Of a stretch of DNA of 64,000 nucleotides, positions 63,613-64,000 are shown piece after piece. How positions within the stretch are numbered: the first letter of the stretch is position 1; every line of letters begins with the position of its first letter. The notes beneath the pieces were generated by a model. That model ran no database searches. It was given only the letters and a program-made list of their open reading frames with translations, and was not told where the DNA came from. The stretch lies in contig OZ257148.1 of assembly GCA_965279285.1 (NCBI GenBank), positions 2,170,001 to 2,234,000 on the forward strand. The letters run 5' to 3'. A program made the translations under genes and the position numbers. The DNA comes from G965279335 sp965279285 (lineage in GTDB: Bacteria > Pseudomonadota > Gammaproteobacteria > DSM-16500).

Positions 63613-64000
63613 ATAAAATCAATGGGTTAGGTGAAAACACAGCGGGGAAACATAAGAGCCAGGGTGCACACAGGGTGCAAATGGAGTGAATGACAAGCCT
63701 TATTAGTGCATGTTAGTAATCAAATATATTCTTTTACCAAACCATACCACCAGTCAAAACAGCTCCTACATAAAGCTAAGATAAGAGGTTAAGTTTTCAG
63801 TCTATTAAAGGAAAAAATATATCCAAAACAGCTTTATTAAATGTGATAAAAATTAATAATAGTAACCGGATTACTTATTGAATAAGAGGACGTATCACTG
63901 GGTTCCGCCAAAGAAAGGGCCACAGAATCCGATGACCTAAGATTTAAGGAAAAAAATATTCCGCCACCAAAAACCTATATCTCAGTCATAGAAAGAACTT
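63613..64000. other. No clear gene; possible element boundary after tRNA-Pro
   Basis: AT-rich sequence with a short direct repeat CAGGGTGCACACAGGGTGCA (63661-63680) shortly after the tRNA. A frame stays open from 63886 to the right edge (DVSLGSAKERATESDDLRF and on) but has no clear start, so it is not called. The sequence just past a tRNA 3' end is a common place for integrated elements. Confidence 0.4.

Noticed and set aside
63878..64000. A gene beginning at TTG 63878 or in the open frame from 63886
   Set aside because: The TTG frame closes after 20 codons and the open frame has no start codon with a ribosome site before the window ends.

Overview
This window is chromosomal DNA from a low-GC gammaproteobacterium, most likely a member of the order Legionellales (Legionella, Coxiella, Berkiella or Aquicella-like). 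Two things point there. The housekeeping blocks have standard gammaproteobacterial order: ftsK-lolA-rarA, mnmA-hflD-purB, clpS-clpA, ribF-ileS-lspA, ispB divergent from rplU-rpmA-obg. Set between them are large, Asn/Lys-rich proteins with eukaryote-like modules (SET, ankyrin-like, PPR-like, coiled coils), which resemble the type IVB effector repertoires of host-associated Legionellales. No secretion-system gene lies in the window, so effector status is inferred. The genus is not determined.

Layout. 1-15.8 kb is an accessory region: a SET-like protein cut by the left edge, a PAS-LuxR regulator divergent from a 793-residue orphan, a frameshifted gene with PPR-like repeats, a ferritin-like/hemerythrin pair, a secreted trypsin-like protease, a 1812-residue repeat protein and an outer-membrane beta-barrel. 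16.1-19.7 kb is the 2-methylcitrate operon prpBCD. 19.9-25.0 kb holds cvpA, a glycerophosphodiesterase and mfd. 25.2-28.2 kb is a SET plus ankyrin-like gene split by one in-frame stop. 28.2-42.0 kb is core: rarA, lolA, ftsK, trxB, infA, clpA, clpS, icd, mnmA, hflD, purB. 42.1-46.4 kb is accessory again: a duplicated-module protein, a VapBC-type pair, a permuted NlpC/P60-like hydrolase, a DUF2845-like protein and a chagasin-like inhibitor. 46.5-63.6 kb is mostly core: lpxK-msbA, dapE, tRNA-Ser, SRP RNA, lspA-ileS-ribF, a cluster of tiny stress/membrane proteins (DUF3309, two DUF1328, CsbD), murJ, rpsT, obg, rpmA, rplU, ispB and tRNA-Pro.

The most striking structure is not a gene. At least 19 long palindromic elements are scattered through the intergenic spaces. 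Many share the end GTAACTATTCAG / CTGAATAGTTAC but carry different interiors: (A) two inverted REP-like units, each a GTAG followed by a GGTGGGCA..TGCCCACC hairpin; (B) a nearly invariant core of about 74 nt flanked by arms that differ between copies yet stay complementary within each copy; (D) a GC-rich palindrome seen once. In four genes the element's terminal GTAA supplies the stop codon. A smaller hairpin (C) is nested in or beside several of them, and one copy encodes the last residues of PrpD. No transposase is present to mobilise them.
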